Part shown: piece after piece, positions 22,877-31,056 of the stretch
Position numbering within the stretch: the first letter of the stretch is position 1
How the letters are laid out: the number at the start of each line of letters is the position of its first letter
NCBI GenBank assembly: GCA_035565335.1
Contig: DATMSO010000072.1
Coordinates: forward strand, 8,910 to 72,909
Direction of reading: 5' to 3'
Length of the DNA stretch: 64,000 bases
DNA from: Methylovorus sp035565335
GTDB lineage: Bacteria; Pseudomonadota; Gammaproteobacteria; Burkholderiales; Methylophilaceae
Made by a program: the position numbers and the translations under genes
The notes under the pieces: model-generated
Seen by the model: the letters and a program-made list of their open reading frames with translations, nothing else
The model's database searches: none
What the model was told of the DNA's origin: nothing

Positions 22877-25064
22877 CGTCAATTTGCAGAATTGCGACCA
22901 GGAGCCCATTCATTTAGCAGGGGCGATTCAATCCTACGGTGCCTTGCTGGCCTTTGATAGGACTGGCACGCTGCAATATTGCAGCGAGAATGCCGCTGAA
23001 TTTCTGGGCTCGCTGCCCATGCTGGGGCAGCCGCTGGCAAGTGACCATCTGCACAAGCTCACCGGTGCTGCGCTATTGATCACCGATTATCTGGCAGACC
23101 CGCAAAACACGCGGGTCTGCCATATTCATGCGCCGGATGGCGTATTTGAACTGATGTTGCATGTGGCAGCAGGAGAGATGGTGGTGGTGGAAGTCGAATC
23201 GGTGTTGCCGGATTCGGATAACCATGGCTTTTTTTCCACGCATTTTCAGCAGTTGTTGAATGACCTGCGCAACCAGTCTGATATCGATAGCCTGTTGCAG
23301 CTGGTGACGGATCATTACCGTGAGCTGACGGGGTTCGACCGGGTCATGGCCTACCGCTTCCGGGCAGATGGCAGTGGTGAAGTGGTGGCGGAGTCGCGGC
23401 ATGCCAGTCTGGAAGACTGGCGGGGCCGACGATATCCTGCGGGCGATATTCCGCAGCAGGCCAGGCGTCTGTATCTGCTGAATACCCTGCGTCTGATTGC
23501 GGATGTTGACCAGCCGCCGGTTAGCGTGCAGCAACGGCCCGGCATGCCGCCGCTGGATATGAGCTTCTGCCAGCTTCGCAGTGTTTCCCCCATCCATATC
23601 GAATATCTGCAGAACATGGGCGTAGCGGCTTCCATGAGCATCTCGATCGTAGTGGATGGGCAGTTGTGGGGCATGATCGCCTGCCATCACAGGCAGCCGC
23701 ATCGCATCGGCCGCGAAGTGCGCATGACCTGCCATATGCTGGGCACGATCCTGTCCTCTGAAATTCAGCGACTGCAGGCGATTGAAGCGCAAAGGCGCCG
23801 CCAACAAATTGCCGAACTGCGCATAAGCCTGTTACCTGCCTTGATGGCTGCCGAGGATTTTGGCGCGCGTTTGCGCAGTGCCATCGGCGATATTGCCAGA
23901 CTGATCCCGTCGGAGGCGGCAGTGATCAGCTACGACGGTAAAAGTGCTGTCGCGGGGGAAGTTCCCGAAACCTTCATACGCGCCTGGCTGTTCTGGCTGA
24001 ACCAGGCTTTGCCCGATGTGTATGCCATCCATAACGTCGAAGATGTGCCGGCCAACCTGCGCCCCTTGATGGGGGATATTTGCGGTGTCATGGCTATTTC
24101 GATTGATAAGGTGCACAAGAGCTGGCTGCTGTTTTTGCGGCGTGAGCTTATTCATACCATACGCTGGGGTGGCAAGCCCGAGAAGCAATACAAGATCGGG
24201 CCGCTCGGCCCCAGGTTAACCCCGCGCGGTTCATTCGATGAATGGAAGGAAACCGTGCAAGGGCAATCGGAAGCCTGGAGCACGCTGGATTTGTCCATGG
24301 CTCAGGAATTGCATATGGATTTATTGAAAACCTGCAATGCGCATAATGCGCGTAACGAGCGTCATCGTATCCAGCTCATGGCCATGCTGGGCCACGATTT
24401 GCGCGACCCGCTGAACTCCATCACCATGGCGGCGCAAATGCTGGAGATGCAGGAGGGGGCCGGCTCAAACAAACTGGGCGAGCGCATCAAGAATTCGAGC
24501 ATGCGCATGCAACGTCTTGTGCATCAGGTGCTGGACATGAGCCGTTTGCAAGCGGGTATGGGTTTGCCACTGGAGATAAGGCCTACGGATATTTCACTGC
24601 TGGTTCGCGATCTGCTGGCCGAACATCTCACCGCTTATCCGGAGATTCAGGTGGAAGCGGAGATACTGGATGGTATTGAAGCGCAGGTGGATGCCGACCG
24701 GATTGCCCAGGTGCTGTCCAACCTGCTTAGTAATGCGCGTCACCATGGCGTGGCGGGTCAGCCGGTCAGCGTATTGCTCAACCGCGAGCTGGAAAAGGTT
24801 TGTCTGCGTGTCAAAAATGCCGGGATGGAAATTCCACCTGAGACCGTGAGTGTGCTGTTTGACCCGTTCAAGCGCCGCCAGGAGGTAAGCCCGCTCAATA
24901 AGTCGGGTTTGGGCCTGGGCTTGTATATTGCGCACCAGATCATCGCCGCGCATCAGGGGGATATACGTTATGAGCATGCCGATGGCTATGTGAGTTTTAT
25001 TGTGAATTTACCGTGCATGATTCTAGGTAATGGGTCAGCGCAAAGAATTTCGCATTCATCATAA
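22866..25064 (+). CDS. bphP: Bacteriophytochrome sensor histidine kinase
   Basis: 732 residues. PAS (about 15-115), GAF (about 140-300), PHY (about 315-480), DHp (about 495-565) and HATPase (about 600-720). Cys10 is the expected biliverdin attachment site. The chromophore pocket has YPAGDIPQQAR with the key Asp194 (Gly replaces the usual Ser) and HIEYLQNMGV with His244. The PHY tongue keeps its PRGSF motif at 453-457. The kinase has phospho-acceptor His510 in MLGHDLRDPLN, an N-box (SNLLSNARHHG) and G-box (GLGLGLYIAH). It should be a photoactive red/far-red kinase. A receiver gene follows 40 bases downstream. Confidence 0.95.
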   Translation: MQISVNLQNCDQEPIHLAGAIQSYGALLAFDRTGTLQYCSENAAEFLGSLPMLGQPLASDHLHKLTGAALLITDYLADPQNTRVCHIHAPDGVFELMLHVAAGEMVVVEVESVLPDSDNHGFFSTHFQQLLNDLRNQSDIDSLLQLVTDHYRELTGFDRVMAYRFRADGSGEVVAESRHASLEDWRGRRYPAGDIPQQARRLYLLNTLRLIADVDQPPVSVQQRPGMPPLDMSFCQLRSVSPIHIEYLQNMGVAASMSISIVVDGQLWGMIACHHRQPHRIGREVRMTCHMLGTILSSEIQRLQAIEAQRRRQQIAELRISLLPALMAAEDFGARLRSAIGDIARLIPSEAAVISYDGKSAVAGEVPETFIRAWLFWLNQALPDVYAIHNVEDVPANLRPLMGDICGVMAISIDKVHKSWLLFLRRELIHTIRWGGKPEKQYKIGPLGPRLTPRGSFDEWKETVQGQSEAWSTLDLSMAQELHMDLLKTCNAHNARNERHRIQLMAMLGHDLRDPLNSITMAAQMLEMQEGAGSNKLGERIKNSSMRMQRLVHQVLDMSRLQAGMGLPLEIRPTDISLLVRDLLAEHLTAYPEIQVEAEILDGIEAQVDADRIAQVLSNLLSNARHHGVAGQPVSVLLNRELEKVCLRVKNAGMEIPPETVSVLFDPFKRRQEVSPLNKSGLGLGLYIAHQIIAAHQGDIRYEHADGYVSFIVNLPCMILGNGSAQRISHSS

Positions 25065-25104
25065 GTAAAAAAACGATTCATAAAATCAAACTACTGGAGT
25101 TGAA

Positions 25105-25479
25105 GTGCAGGGGGTCATGAAAAAAAGTATCCTGATCGTGGAGGACTACCCGGAAGCAGGGGCCACCTTCAAGGAGTTATTGGAACTCCTGGGGCATGAG
25201 GTGGAATGGGTAGTGAATGGACAAGCTGCCATGCAGAAACTGCATGAAGGGGCGTTTGATCTGGTGTTTATGGATCTTAATCTGCCGGATATGCATGGGC
25301 TGGTCTTGTTGAAGCAGGTGCGGGAAAAAGAGCTGAGCCCTGATACGCGGTTTATCGCTGTCAGCGGACACTCGGCAAAAGATGCGGCAGCCGTCGAGGC
25401 GAGCAGGGTATTTGATCATTACCTGGAAAAACCAATAGACCTTGCCGTGCTGAACCGCATCCTGAGCAGTACCGCCTAA
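25105..25479 (+). CDS. Single-domain response regulator
   Basis: 124 residues from a GTG with GGAG five bases upstream. The ATG at 25117 has no properly spaced site, so the GTG is preferred. The protein is one receiver domain: acidic pair in LIVEDYP, phospho-Asp in VFMDLNLPD, Ser/Thr in IAVSGHS and Lys in YLEKPID. It has no output domain, like the partners of other bacteriophytochromes. It likely takes phosphate from the kinase encoded just upstream and passes it on or acts by protein contact. Confidence 0.92.
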   Translation: MQGVMKKSILIVEDYPEAGATFKELLELLGHEVEWVVNGQAAMQKLHEGAFDLVFMDLNLPDMHGLVLLKQVREKELSPDTRFIAVSGHSAKDAAAVEASRVFDHYLEKPIDLAVLNRILSSTA

Positions 25480-25509
25480 GCAGCGGATCTTAAGACGAAG
25501 GGAAGAAAA

Positions 25510-26187
25510 ATGACGAAAGAACAACAAACAGCATCGTCAAATACCCATTGGCAGTTGGCTGGTATACGGCATCATGTATTCCTCAAGGTATTTTCGGTGC
25601 TGCGCCATAACCTGCTGGGGCCGATTTCCGTCACCCGCATGAACCACTCCATCATGCGCCGCAACCTGGAAAAAGATGATTTCGATAAAACCAAGGCGCT
25701 GGCGCGGCTCAATAAAATAGAGCTGCAGCTGGAAGAGGCCGTATTCGGTATTCGCGCGCTCAGCATCTGGGATGAAACGAGCGACGCCGAGGCATCACCG
25801 GAAGCGATTGTCAGCGCTGGCCTCAAGCTGATGTCGGGATTTCTGACCTTGCGCAATATCTCGGTGGAGCGGCTGCCCGAGGATTCCGGCGTGACGTATG
25901 CGCTAGTGCGCGAGTCGCCGTTTTTGTATGCATGGCTGGGCTTGTTGTGCCACATCGAAGATCATGCCACCAAGCCAATTGACCTGCATATCCATTTTAA
26001 AGACCCTGCTCGCCTGGAGATTGTGATCACGCAACCGCTTTATGACGTCAATGCCCAGCGCGCCGTGGATGCACCGCAAGCCATTGTGGATCATGCAGCC
26101 CTGCAGTTGCTGGCGGACGCAGCCGGGGTGCAGTTTGAATTCAGCCCACAAATCATCAAAATGGGCTGGCTGACGCAAAAGGACTAG
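25510..26187 (+). CDS. Possible DHp-like histidine phosphotransferase with decayed ATPase domain
   Basis: 225 residues, not a family I recognise outright. The N-terminal half has a long helix with LRHNLLGPISVTRMN, which resembles a kinase H-box with His33, then a second helix (KALARLNKIELQLEEAV). The C-terminal half has the spacing of a HATPase domain (LLCHIEDHATKPIDLHIHF, ALQLLADAAGVQFEF) but no recognisable N or G boxes. That layout is like ChpT-type phosphotransferases, which are dimeric DHp bundles with a dead ATPase-like domain. It follows the receiver gene by 30 bases and ends at a terminator, so it belongs to the phytochrome operon. The function is inferred. Confidence 0.6.
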   Translation: MTKEQQTASSNTHWQLAGIRHHVFLKVFSVLRHNLLGPISVTRMNHSIMRRNLEKDDFDKTKALARLNKIELQLEEAVFGIRALSIWDETSDAEASPEAIVSAGLKLMSGFLTLRNISVERLPEDSGVTYALVRESPFLYAWLGLLCHIEDHATKPIDLHIHFKDPARLEIVITQPLYDVNAQRAVDAPQAIVDHAALQLLADAAGVQFEFSPQIIKMGWLTQKD

Positions 26188-26209
26188 CATTCAGATGCGG
26201 TTTTATGGA

Positions 26210-26242
26210 ATCCGGGGTGCGGTGTTGGCCCCGGATTTTTTT
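26210..26242. terminator. Terminator closing the phytochrome operon
   Basis: ATCCGGGG, a loop of about 12 bases, CCCCGGAT and a run of seven T. It lies 22 bases after the stop of the last operon gene and 26 bases before the end of the convergent Crp/Fnr gene. Confidence 0.85.
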
Positions 26243-26268
26243 ATGCTGGGATGTTCAGCAGGGGTTTT

Positions 26269-26994
26269 TCAGCAGATAAGCGGCCGTGGCGTAATGGGGG
26301 ACTCGAAGTAATCTGCCACAGTAGCCAGGGCTTTTTCATTGAGGATGGTCAGTTTGCCATCCTGAATTTTATGCAGGCCCAGCTTTTCCAGTTTTTTCAG
26401 CGACTTGTTGGTGTGTGCCAGCGAAAGGCCCAGCGCATCCGCCACATCCTGCTGATTGAGCGGGAACGGAATGACTTTGCCCGATTCCGGATAGAGTGCC
26501 CGGTAGCGCTTGAATACATGCAGGATCAGCATGGCGATTTTTTCCACGGCGGAACGTGCGCCGACATTCAGCAGATTGTCGTCCACGATCTGTTCCTCGT
26601 GGGCACAGATCCAGGTGATGTCGTAAGCCAGGGAAGGGAAAGACTGATAGAGAAGCCAGAGCTTGTTTCTATCCAGCTCGCATAATTCAACATCGGTAAT
26701 GGTTTCGACGTTACTGGTGCTTTCATCCAGCAGATTCTGCTGCAGCCCGATCAGATCCCCCGGAAACATGATGTTGAGGATCTGGCGACGGCCATTCTTG
26801 AGCGTTTTGTGCCGGATGGCCCATCCATCCAGCAAGGTATAGAGCTGGGCGGTGGATGCCCGCTCGCTAACGATGACTTTTCCTGCCGGGAAGCGGGTGT
26901 TGCGCACTTTTATACTTTGCATGAACTCCAGTTCTTGCGCCGTATTGGGTTTGAAAATATCCAGCTCGCGCAATCGGCATTTATCTGCACACAT
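26269..26994 (-). CDS. Crp/Fnr-family transcriptional regulator
   Basis: 241 residues. A cyclic-nucleotide-binding-like domain (about 25-140, with FPAGKVIVSERASTAQLYTLLDGW and FPGDLIGL) and a Crp-type helix-turn-helix (about 165-235, NQQDVADALGLSLAHTNKSLKKL). Four Cys residues occur in the sequence, two near the N-terminus (MCADKC), but the spacing is not that of an FNR iron-sulfur cluster. The residues contacting cAMP in Crp are not evident either. The signal is unknown. It converges on the phytochrome operon and may be unrelated to it. Confidence 0.88.
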   Translation of the reverse strand: MCADKCRLRELDIFKPNTAQELEFMQSIKVRNTRFPAGKVIVSERASTAQLYTLLDGWAIRHKTLKNGRRQILNIMFPGDLIGLQQNLLDESTSNVETITDVELCELDRNKLWLLYQSFPSLAYDITWICAHEEQIVDDNLLNVGARSAVEKIAMLILHVFKRYRALYPESGKVIPFPLNQQDVADALGLSLAHTNKSLKKLEKLGLHKIQDGKLTILNEKALATVADYFESPITPRPLIC

Positions 26995-27084
26995 GGTAAA
27001 TCCCCCTGATAATCTCCCGTGTCTGTGTCGGGAGTTGAACGATTATTCTGGCTGAGTTTACTCACTCAGATAGCAGTTCTGACA

Positions 27085-28653
27085 TCAGAAAATTTCGCGG
27101 GTTTCCAAAAACTGGATGTCAGGATAACGCTCTTGTGCCATTTGCAGATTCACACGATTCGGCGCGAGGTATACATATTCCTCCGCCCCATCCAGGGCCA
27201 CATTGAAGCCATACTTGTCGGCAATCGCCTTGAGGTCGGCATCAGAACCGCGAAGCCAGCGGGCAGTAGAGCAGTCGTAACTTTCAAACACGACATCCAC
27301 GCCGTATTCATGTTCAAGACGATGGGCGACCACGTCAAACTGCAAGGTACCCACGGCACCCAGAATTAAATCATTGCTCATCAGCGGGCGGAATAATTGC
27401 GAAGCACCTTCTTCTGCCAGCTGTTGCAGGCCTTTTTGCAATTGCTTCATCTTGAGCGGATTTTTCAGACGTGCACGACGGAAATACTCCGGGGCAAACG
27501 AAGGGATGCCGGTGAATTTGAGGTCTTCGCCTTCGGTAAAGGTATCGCCCAGCTTGACCGTGCCATGGTTGGGGATGCCGATAATATCGCCAGCCCAGGC
27601 TTCATCCGTGGTGTTGCGGTCTTGCGCCATGAAGGTGATGGCGTTGTTGACAGCCAGCATCTTGCCGCTGGCCACCTGCTTGATCTTCATGCCGCGTTCA
27701 AAGCGGCCCGAGCATACACGCAGGAAGGCAATACGGTCGCGGTGCTTGGGGTCCATATTGGCTTGTATCTTGAAGACAAAGCCGGAGAACTTGGGGTCGC
27801 CGGGCGCGACTTCACGGCTGGCGGTATTACGTGGCAGCGGGGAGGGCGATAGCTCGACTACGGCATCCAGCAGTGATTGCACCCCGAAGTTATTGATGGC
27901 CGAGCCAAAAAATACCGGTGTCTGCTTGCCCGAGAGATAAGCCGCTTTATCAAAGGTGCTGGATGCACCACGCACCAGTTCCACATCAATACGCAGTTCT
28001 TCTGCTTGCGTGCCGATGAGTTCGTCCAGGCGCGGGTTATCCAGGCTTTGAATGGTCTCGGAGGTGCCTTTTTCGGCATGCGGATCAAAAAATGAGATGG
28101 TGTCGTTGTAAAGGTGATATACGCCACGGAAGCTTTTGCCCATGCCGATAGGCCAGGTCATGGGCGCGCATTGCATGCCCAGTGTGGATTCGATCTCGTC
28201 CAGCAACTCAATCGGCGCGCGGCTTTCGCGGTCCAGCTTGTTGATGAAGGTCAGAATAGGCGTGTCGCGCATGCGGCACACATTGAGCAACTTGATGGTC
28301 TGCGCTTCCACGCCATTCACCGAGTCGATCACCATGACCGCGGAATCCACGGCGGTCAGCGTGCGATAAGTATCTTCCGAGAAGTCATCGTGGCCGGGGG
28401 TATCCAGCAGATTGATCATGTGCTCGCGGTAGGGGAACTGCATGACGGAGGACGTCACCGAGATGCCACGCTGCTTTTCCAGCTCCATCCAGTCTGAGGT
28501 GGCATGGCGTGCTGCTTTGCGGCCACGTACTTCCCCGGCCACCTGAATGGCGCCACCAAACCACAACAGTTTTTCCGTTAGCGTGGTTTTACCCGCATCC
28601 GGGTGGGAAATAATGGCAAAGGTGCGGCGGCGTTGAATCTCGGACTGGCTCAT
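27085..28653 (-). CDS. prfC: Peptide chain release factor 3
   Basis: 522 residues, close to the usual 525-530. The GTPase domain has the P-loop SHPDAGKTTLTEKLL, switch II DTPGHDDFSEDTYR and NKLD in FINKLDRESR, followed by the RF3 C-terminal domain. It recycles RF1 and RF2 from the ribosome after termination. A TATAAT on the minus strand at 28692-28687 is the likely -10, about 34 bases before the start, though no good -35 is visible. Confidence 0.96.
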   Translation of the reverse strand: MSQSEIQRRRTFAIISHPDAGKTTLTEKLLWFGGAIQVAGEVRGRKAARHATSDWMELEKQRGISVTSSVMQFPYREHMINLLDTPGHDDFSEDTYRTLTAVDSAVMVIDSVNGVEAQTIKLLNVCRMRDTPILTFINKLDRESRAPIELLDEIESTLGMQCAPMTWPIGMGKSFRGVYHLYNDTISFFDPHAEKGTSETIQSLDNPRLDELIGTQAEELRIDVELVRGASSTFDKAAYLSGKQTPVFFGSAINNFGVQSLLDAVVELSPSPLPRNTASREVAPGDPKFSGFVFKIQANMDPKHRDRIAFLRVCSGRFERGMKIKQVASGKMLAVNNAITFMAQDRNTTDEAWAGDIIGIPNHGTVKLGDTFTEGEDLKFTGIPSFAPEYFRRARLKNPLKMKQLQKGLQQLAEEGASQLFRPLMSNDLILGAVGTLQFDVVAHRLEHEYGVDVVFESYDCSTARWLRGSDADLKAIADKYGFNVALDGAEEYVYLAPNRVNLQMAQERYPDIQFLETREIF

Positions 28654-28706
28654 GACGGGAACAATAAGGCGTGAAGAAAGACCGCTATTATACCCTGTCT
28701 TGAAGC

Positions 28707-29402
28707 TCAGCCCTGCGGCGCCGTGGCGTCATCTACCCCGCAACGGCGATTGGCTGGTACCGCGATATCAATCAGGCGAGGTTTGGGCAGGTTCAGCGCC
28801 GCCATGAGTGCGATAAACTCCTGGCGTGATCGGCCGGCCAGCCGCGGATTGATGGCTTTTTCCTGGCCGATACAGCTGACGCGCTTCCCGTGATAATCGT
28901 GCCCCGGGTAGACCAGGGTGTCATCCGGCAAGGTGAATAGCCGCCTGGTGATGCTGTCGTGCAGCGTGCCGGCATCGCCCCCCTGAAAGTCGGTACGTCC
29001 GCAACCATTGATCAACAGCGCATCGCCGGTAAACACCCGATCTCTCCACAAAAAAGACAGGCTGCCCGGCGTATGCCCGGGAGTGGCTATCACCTGTATG
29101 CGTTCATTTCCAAGCTCGACAATGTCACCGTCCGCCAACTGCCTGTCTGCAGCGCTGGCACCACACAAGGCAGCCACCGCGCTACGGGACCCGGTGCGTT
29201 GGCGCAATTCGCCACCCGCGGTAATGTGGTCTGCATGCACGTGGGTTTCCAGTGTCCACGCCAGCTTGAGTCCATGCTCAGCCAGCAGGGCGAGGTAAAT
29301 ATCTATTTCGCTGATCACCGGATCGATCAGTAGCGCTTCGGCGCCATCAGTCAGCAGATAGGTATAGGTGGAAGAATCTGGCTCGAATAGCTGGCGGAAC
29401 AT
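28707..29402 (-). CDS. Persulfide dioxygenase-like MBL-fold enzyme
   Basis: 231 residues from an ATG at 29402 with an AGGAG ribosome-binding site; 13 further upstream residues are possible but lie over the promoter. Metal ligands are in ETHVHADH, ATPGHTPGS, FTGDALL and YPGHDYHG, and the GCGRTDFQGGD segment is typical of ETHE1/Blh enzymes. These use one Fe(II) to oxidise glutathione persulfide to sulfite. The gene is divergent from a BigR/SqrR-like repressor and a DUF442 sulfurtransferase. In Xylella the MBL and DUF442 parts form one fused protein, whereas here they are separate. Confidence 0.87.
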   Translation of the reverse strand: MFRQLFEPDSSTYTYLLTDGAEALLIDPVISEIDIYLALLAEHGLKLAWTLETHVHADHITAGGELRQRTGSRSAVAALCGASAADRQLADGDIVELGNERIQVIATPGHTPGSLSFLWRDRVFTGDALLINGCGRTDFQGGDAGTLHDSITRRLFTLPDDTLVYPGHDYHGKRVSCIGQEKAINPRLAGRSRQEFIALMAALNLPKPRLIDIAVPANRRCGVDDATAPQG

Positions 29403-29434
29403 GGCGGGCTCCTGATGGGAAGTGTTAAAAAATA

Positions 29435-29465
29435 CTAACACATATTATATAAAAAAGTATAATAT
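29435..29465. promoter_or_regulatory. Divergent promoter and probable BigR-type operator
   Basis: ATATTATA (29442-29449) and TATAATAT (29458-29465) form an 8-bp inverted repeat with an 8-base spacer in an AT-rich stretch. Each arm contains a TATAAT, one for each strand, so a bound repressor would cover both -10 elements. A CTAACA at 29435-29440 is a possible plus-strand -35 with 17-base spacing. BigR sites are known AT-rich palindromes of this kind. Confidence 0.65.
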
Positions 29466-29503
29466 TAAGTATTCCAGTAACCCATTGATGGAAAGACTTT
29501 TTC

Positions 29504-29818
29504 ATGTCTGTTGCCATTAATCTTCCTGCCATGCATCAATCCGCCGAGGCGGCCAGCCGCTTGATGCGCATACTCGCCAATGCCGATCGGCTCATGTTGC
29601 TTTGCCAATTAAGCCAGCATGAGCTGTGCGTGAGCGAGCTTGAGAGTATGCTAGATATCCGGCAACCCACACTCTCGCAGCAGCTGACAGTGCTAAGGGA
29701 AGAAGGGCTGGTGACGACCCGGCGCGATGGCAAGAAGATTTACTACCAGATTGTGCCGGGACCTGCGTTAGCCATCATGCAGGTGTTGTATCAGCAGTTT
29801 TGCGGGGCGGCAGCTTAA
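29504..29818 (+). CDS. ArsR/SmtB-family sulfide-responsive repressor (BigR/SqrR-like)
   Basis: 104 residues with an ArsR winged helix (VSELESMLDIRQPTLSQQLTVLREEGLVTTRR). Cys42 and Cys100 lie in the first and last helices, matching the two redox cysteines of BigR and SqrR that form a disulfide or polysulfide bridge with persulfides; Cys34 is additional. The metal-binding ELCV/CxC pattern of ArsR or SmtB is absent. It is expected to repress itself and the flanking sulfur genes until persulfide appears. Confidence 0.85.
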   Translation: MSVAINLPAMHQSAEAASRLMRILANADRLMLLCQLSQHELCVSELESMLDIRQPTLSQQLTVLREEGLVTTRRDGKKIYYQIVPGPALAIMQVLYQQFCGAAA

Positions 29819-29862
29819 ATCGCAACATTCATCCAGCGTGTGACGTATTTCAGGAGAGAGCC

Positions 29863-30297
29863 ATGGCTATTCATCCAGTGAAAATAGACGAAGCATTCAG
29901 TTATTGCACGCAAGTGATGCTGGAGGATATTCCCGGCATCGTGGCGGCAGGGTACAAAACCCTGATCAATAATCGCCCGGATGGCGAGGAGGGCGCTGGC
30001 CAGCCCACCACCCCAGCCTTAAAAGCTGCAGCTGAAAATGCGGGCCTGCATTTTATCGCCTTGCCGGTGATTCCCAATCAGATCACGGCAGAGCAAGTGG
30101 TGCAGTACAAGCGGCTGATTGCGCACGCACCTCGCCCCATGCTGGGCTTTTGTCGAAGTGGCAATCGCGCCACTACCTTATATCAGCGGGCCCAGATGCT
30201 TTATCCGCAAGATAAACCGCATGCCAGTGGAAAAGATAATCTGTTGAGCGGGGTTGCCGCGCAGGCAAAGCGCTTGTGGCACAAGCTGAAAGACTGA
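29863..30297 (+). CDS. DUF442 (TIGR01244) sulfurtransferase/phosphatase-like protein
   Basis: 144 residues. The ATG at 29863 has an AGGAGA site, preferred over an in-frame start at 29800 that would overlap the repressor gene. The catalytic loop FCRSGNRA is a C-x5-R site like those of rhodaneses and dual-specificity phosphatases. In the BLH protein this domain is fused to the persulfide dioxygenase and moves sulfane sulfur. It lies 44 bases after the repressor gene. No sulfite or sulfide exporter, often part of such operons, is present. Confidence 0.85.
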   Translation: MAIHPVKIDEAFSYCTQVMLEDIPGIVAAGYKTLINNRPDGEEGAGQPTTPALKAAAENAGLHFIALPVIPNQITAEQVVQYKRLIAHAPRPMLGFCRSGNRATTLYQRAQMLYPQDKPHASGKDNLLSGVAAQAKRLWHKLKD

Positions 30298-30490
30298 GTG
30301 GGTTCAGGTCACCGGATGGCTGCTCACGAAGGAGCGCGCTTGCTCAGGTCTGCCTTGCCTTAGTCCCAGTCGACTCTAAACTAACTGCATTTAAACACGC
30401 TAATCCCTGGCGTTTGATTTGCTGTCAGATGCTAAAGCCTGCTTGCTAAGTCTGCCTCGTGTCCTGATTACCAAAATATCCCCCCTTTTT

Positions 30491-30538
30491 TGACTTTGTT
30501 CCTCGCAGTCTCTATTATGATAATAATTCTCATTTGAT
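30491..30538 (+). promoter_or_regulatory. fecI promoter with Fur box
   Basis: TTGACT (30491-30496), 17 bases, TATTAT (30514-30519), then a Fur-box-like GATAATAATTCTCATTTGA at 30520-30538 directly abutting the -10. Iron-loaded Fur would block initiation, so the whole iron-uptake operon is probably iron-repressed. The match to the 19-bp Fur consensus is good but not perfect. Confidence 0.75.
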
Positions 30539-30549
30539 AAATTATTGTC

Positions 30550-31056
30550 ATGTCTTCAGGTTTTGTCCCGGAAACCGTCCACGCCCTATATCACGATCAT
30601 CACGGCTGGCTTTCAGGCTGGCTACGTCGCAAGCTGGGATGCACGCATCAGGCTGCCGATCTGGCGCAGGATGTCTTTGTGCGCATCATGTCGGCGCCCA
30701 TGCAGCAGGCGATCCGTGAGCCACGCGCGTATCTGACCAAAGTAGCGCATGGCCTGGTGGTGAATCACTGGCGTCGTCGCGAGATCGAGCAGGCCTATCT
30801 GGATGCCTTGATGCAATTGCCGGAAGCCATGGTGCCCTCGGTAGAGCAACGCTTGCTGGTGCTGGAAACCCTGTTCGAGATTGAGCGCATGTTGTCAGTG
30901 TTGCCAGCAAAGGTGCGGCAGGCATTTCTGCTGTCGCAGATGGATGGCATGAAGTACGCCGATATCGCCAATGAGCTGATGGTGTCGGAGCGCATGGTCA
31001 AAAAATACATGGCGCAAGCCATGCTGGCCTGCCTTACGCTGAGCAAGGCAGCGTGA
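30550..31056 (+). CDS. fecI: FecI-type ECF sigma factor
   Basis: 168 residues. Sigma region 2 includes HQAADLAQDVFVRIM and region 4 includes LPAKVRQAFLLSQMDGMKYADIANELMVSERMVKKYM. FecI factors direct transcription of their cognate TonB receptor when the ligand binds outside. The stop overlaps the start of fecR by four bases. The upstream Fur box fits the classical fecIRA scheme. Confidence 0.92.
   Translation: MSSGFVPETVHALYHDHHGWLSGWLRRKLGCTHQAADLAQDVFVRIMSAPMQQAIREPRAYLTKVAHGLVVNHWRRREIEQAYLDALMQLPEAMVPSVEQRLLVLETLFEIERMLSVLPAKVRQAFLLSQMDGMKYADIANELMVSERMVKKYMAQAMLACLTLSKAA

Noticed and set aside
27014..27034. CTCCCG/CGGGAG inverted repeat upstream of the Crp/Fnr gene
   Set aside because: Only six base pairs with no T-run, and no clear match to a Crp/Fnr site, so it is not called as terminator or operator.
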